A program made the position numbers and the translations under genes. From Anodontia alba (lineage: Eukaryota; Mollusca; Bivalvia; Lucinida; Lucinidae), in contig OZ024835.1 in assembly GCA_964016985.1 (NCBI GenBank), positions 2,425,501 through 2,489,500 on the forward strand: DNA of 64,000 nt, in the 5' to 3' direction. Below are positions 63,534-64,000 of this stretch, piece after piece. Positions within the stretch are counted from its first letter, which is position 1; each line of letters opens with the position of its first letter. The notes under the pieces are model-generated. The model saw nothing but the letters and a program-made list of their open reading frames with translations, did not search any database and was not told the DNA's origin.

Positions 63534-63812
63534 CATCACGAAAACATACCTATATAATTTTGACCCCCTTAAACCCCACTTGTATATAGTAAAAACTGGG
63601 GTTTACAGGGGTATACCTTATTTTTCTTATTTCTGCTTAAAACATAGATTGCGGGTACTCGTTAGAACCATCTCGTCGAGGCGGTTCTAACGAGTACCCA
63701 CAATCTATGTTTTGAGCAGAAATTTGAAAAATTTCAGAATTTTTTATCTGAAAATTTTCATTTTTTGGTGGTAAACTTTTCAATATATTTGAATAGGCAT
63801 GTTTTCGTAATG
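63534..63812 (+). mobile_element. P1 MITE, copy 24
   Basis: Full-length with both termini; palindrome GATTGCGGGTACTCGTTAGA against TCTAACGAGTACCCACAATC. Preceded by a short D1 piece (GGCATTTCCTGGGTATCTTC). Confidence 0.93.
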
Positions 63813-64000
63813 TCGAATTTTCGTGATGAAGTGGCTTGTTTAGGTACCTTAAGGCCTTAGCATCATTACATGCGCATTGCTATAACATAAAGTATAATGA
63901 AGCGTCAAATTTCTACCCTTGGGCAATAATATCGTTACATGCGCAATTTCATGTGAAAACGGTTCCTCTGCGCATACGCGAACTGCAAAATTCCAAGCTA
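63813..64000. other. Right edge, nothing recognised
   Basis: A short direct repeat CATTACATGCGCA / CGTTACATGCGCA at 63863-63878 and 63933-63947. No gene. Confidence 0.35.

Noticed and set aside
3463..63812. CRISPR array or regularly spaced interference system
   Set aside because: The repeated palindromes lie kilobases apart, include conserved arms and termini, and sit in animal DNA; they are transposable elements.

Overview
The window looks like nuclear genomic DNA of an invertebrate animal, most likely a bivalve mollusc. This is an inference from the gene content, the very dense palindromic repeat landscape and the style of the tRNA-derived SINEs; no diagnostic gene fixes the species. Only two stretches look like intact host coding sequence. 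One is a long single-exon frame at the left edge, the C-terminal part of an NACHT (NLR-like) protein followed by a striking array of 71-residue repeats. The other is an intronless class A peptide GPCR on the minus strand at about 46.8-48.0 kb. The two genes share no visible pathway.

Nearly everything else is repeat. I name the recurrent families as follows. P1: about 275-bp elements with 20-bp terminal inverted repeats, a near-perfect central palindrome of about 70 bp and two unlike arms (24 copies, about 6.3 kb, near 10% of the window). P2 and P3: pogo/Tigger-like MITEs starting CAGTCGA with TA targets. P4: elements with CAGCAGACGACA near the ends and a palindromic core around CATGCAAATTGTCTCC. 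P5: elements ending in GCCTAGCGTCCCATAA with the core CAAACAGTGTAGACC. P6: elements ending in ACATGTGCGCCCA. P7: elements with the core AAAGAATTTGCTC. P8 and P9: single long hairpin elements. D1 and D2: diffuse pyrimidine-rich dispersed repeats.

Layout: 0-3 kb NLR-like gene; 3-12 kb P-family elements, several nested in one another; 12.07-12.53 kb a clean non-autonomous transposon with a 9-bp target duplication; 13.4-14.6 kb a 38-bp minisatellite and a CAA-rich element with long inverted termini; 15.2-19.1 kb a large 22-bp minisatellite; 20.3-27.1 kb a 3-kb tandem segmental duplication whose two copies differ by clean insertions; 27.8-29.6 kb a roughly 330-bp tandem array carrying a tRNA-like segment, ending in an inverted unit; 29.6-30.2 kb a broken Ty3/gypsy reverse transcriptase; 30.8-46.3 kb mostly MITEs and a SINE, plus a small cluster of X-box-like motifs; 46.8-48.7 kb the GPCR and a minisatellite of splice-acceptor-like units; 49-57 kb more MITEs; 57.8-60.1 kb a LINE 3' end and a dead mariner interrupted by a hairpin MITE; 60-64 kb further MITEs and a tandem array of P4 ends.

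The most unusual signals are the shared and apparently exchangeable palindromic cores of P1 and P2 (including an inside-out version), substitutions that appear on both arms of individual palindromes, the filled/empty insertion pairs in the tandem duplication, and the exact 71-residue period in the NLR-like protein. Repeat boundaries are read by eye and may be off by several bases.
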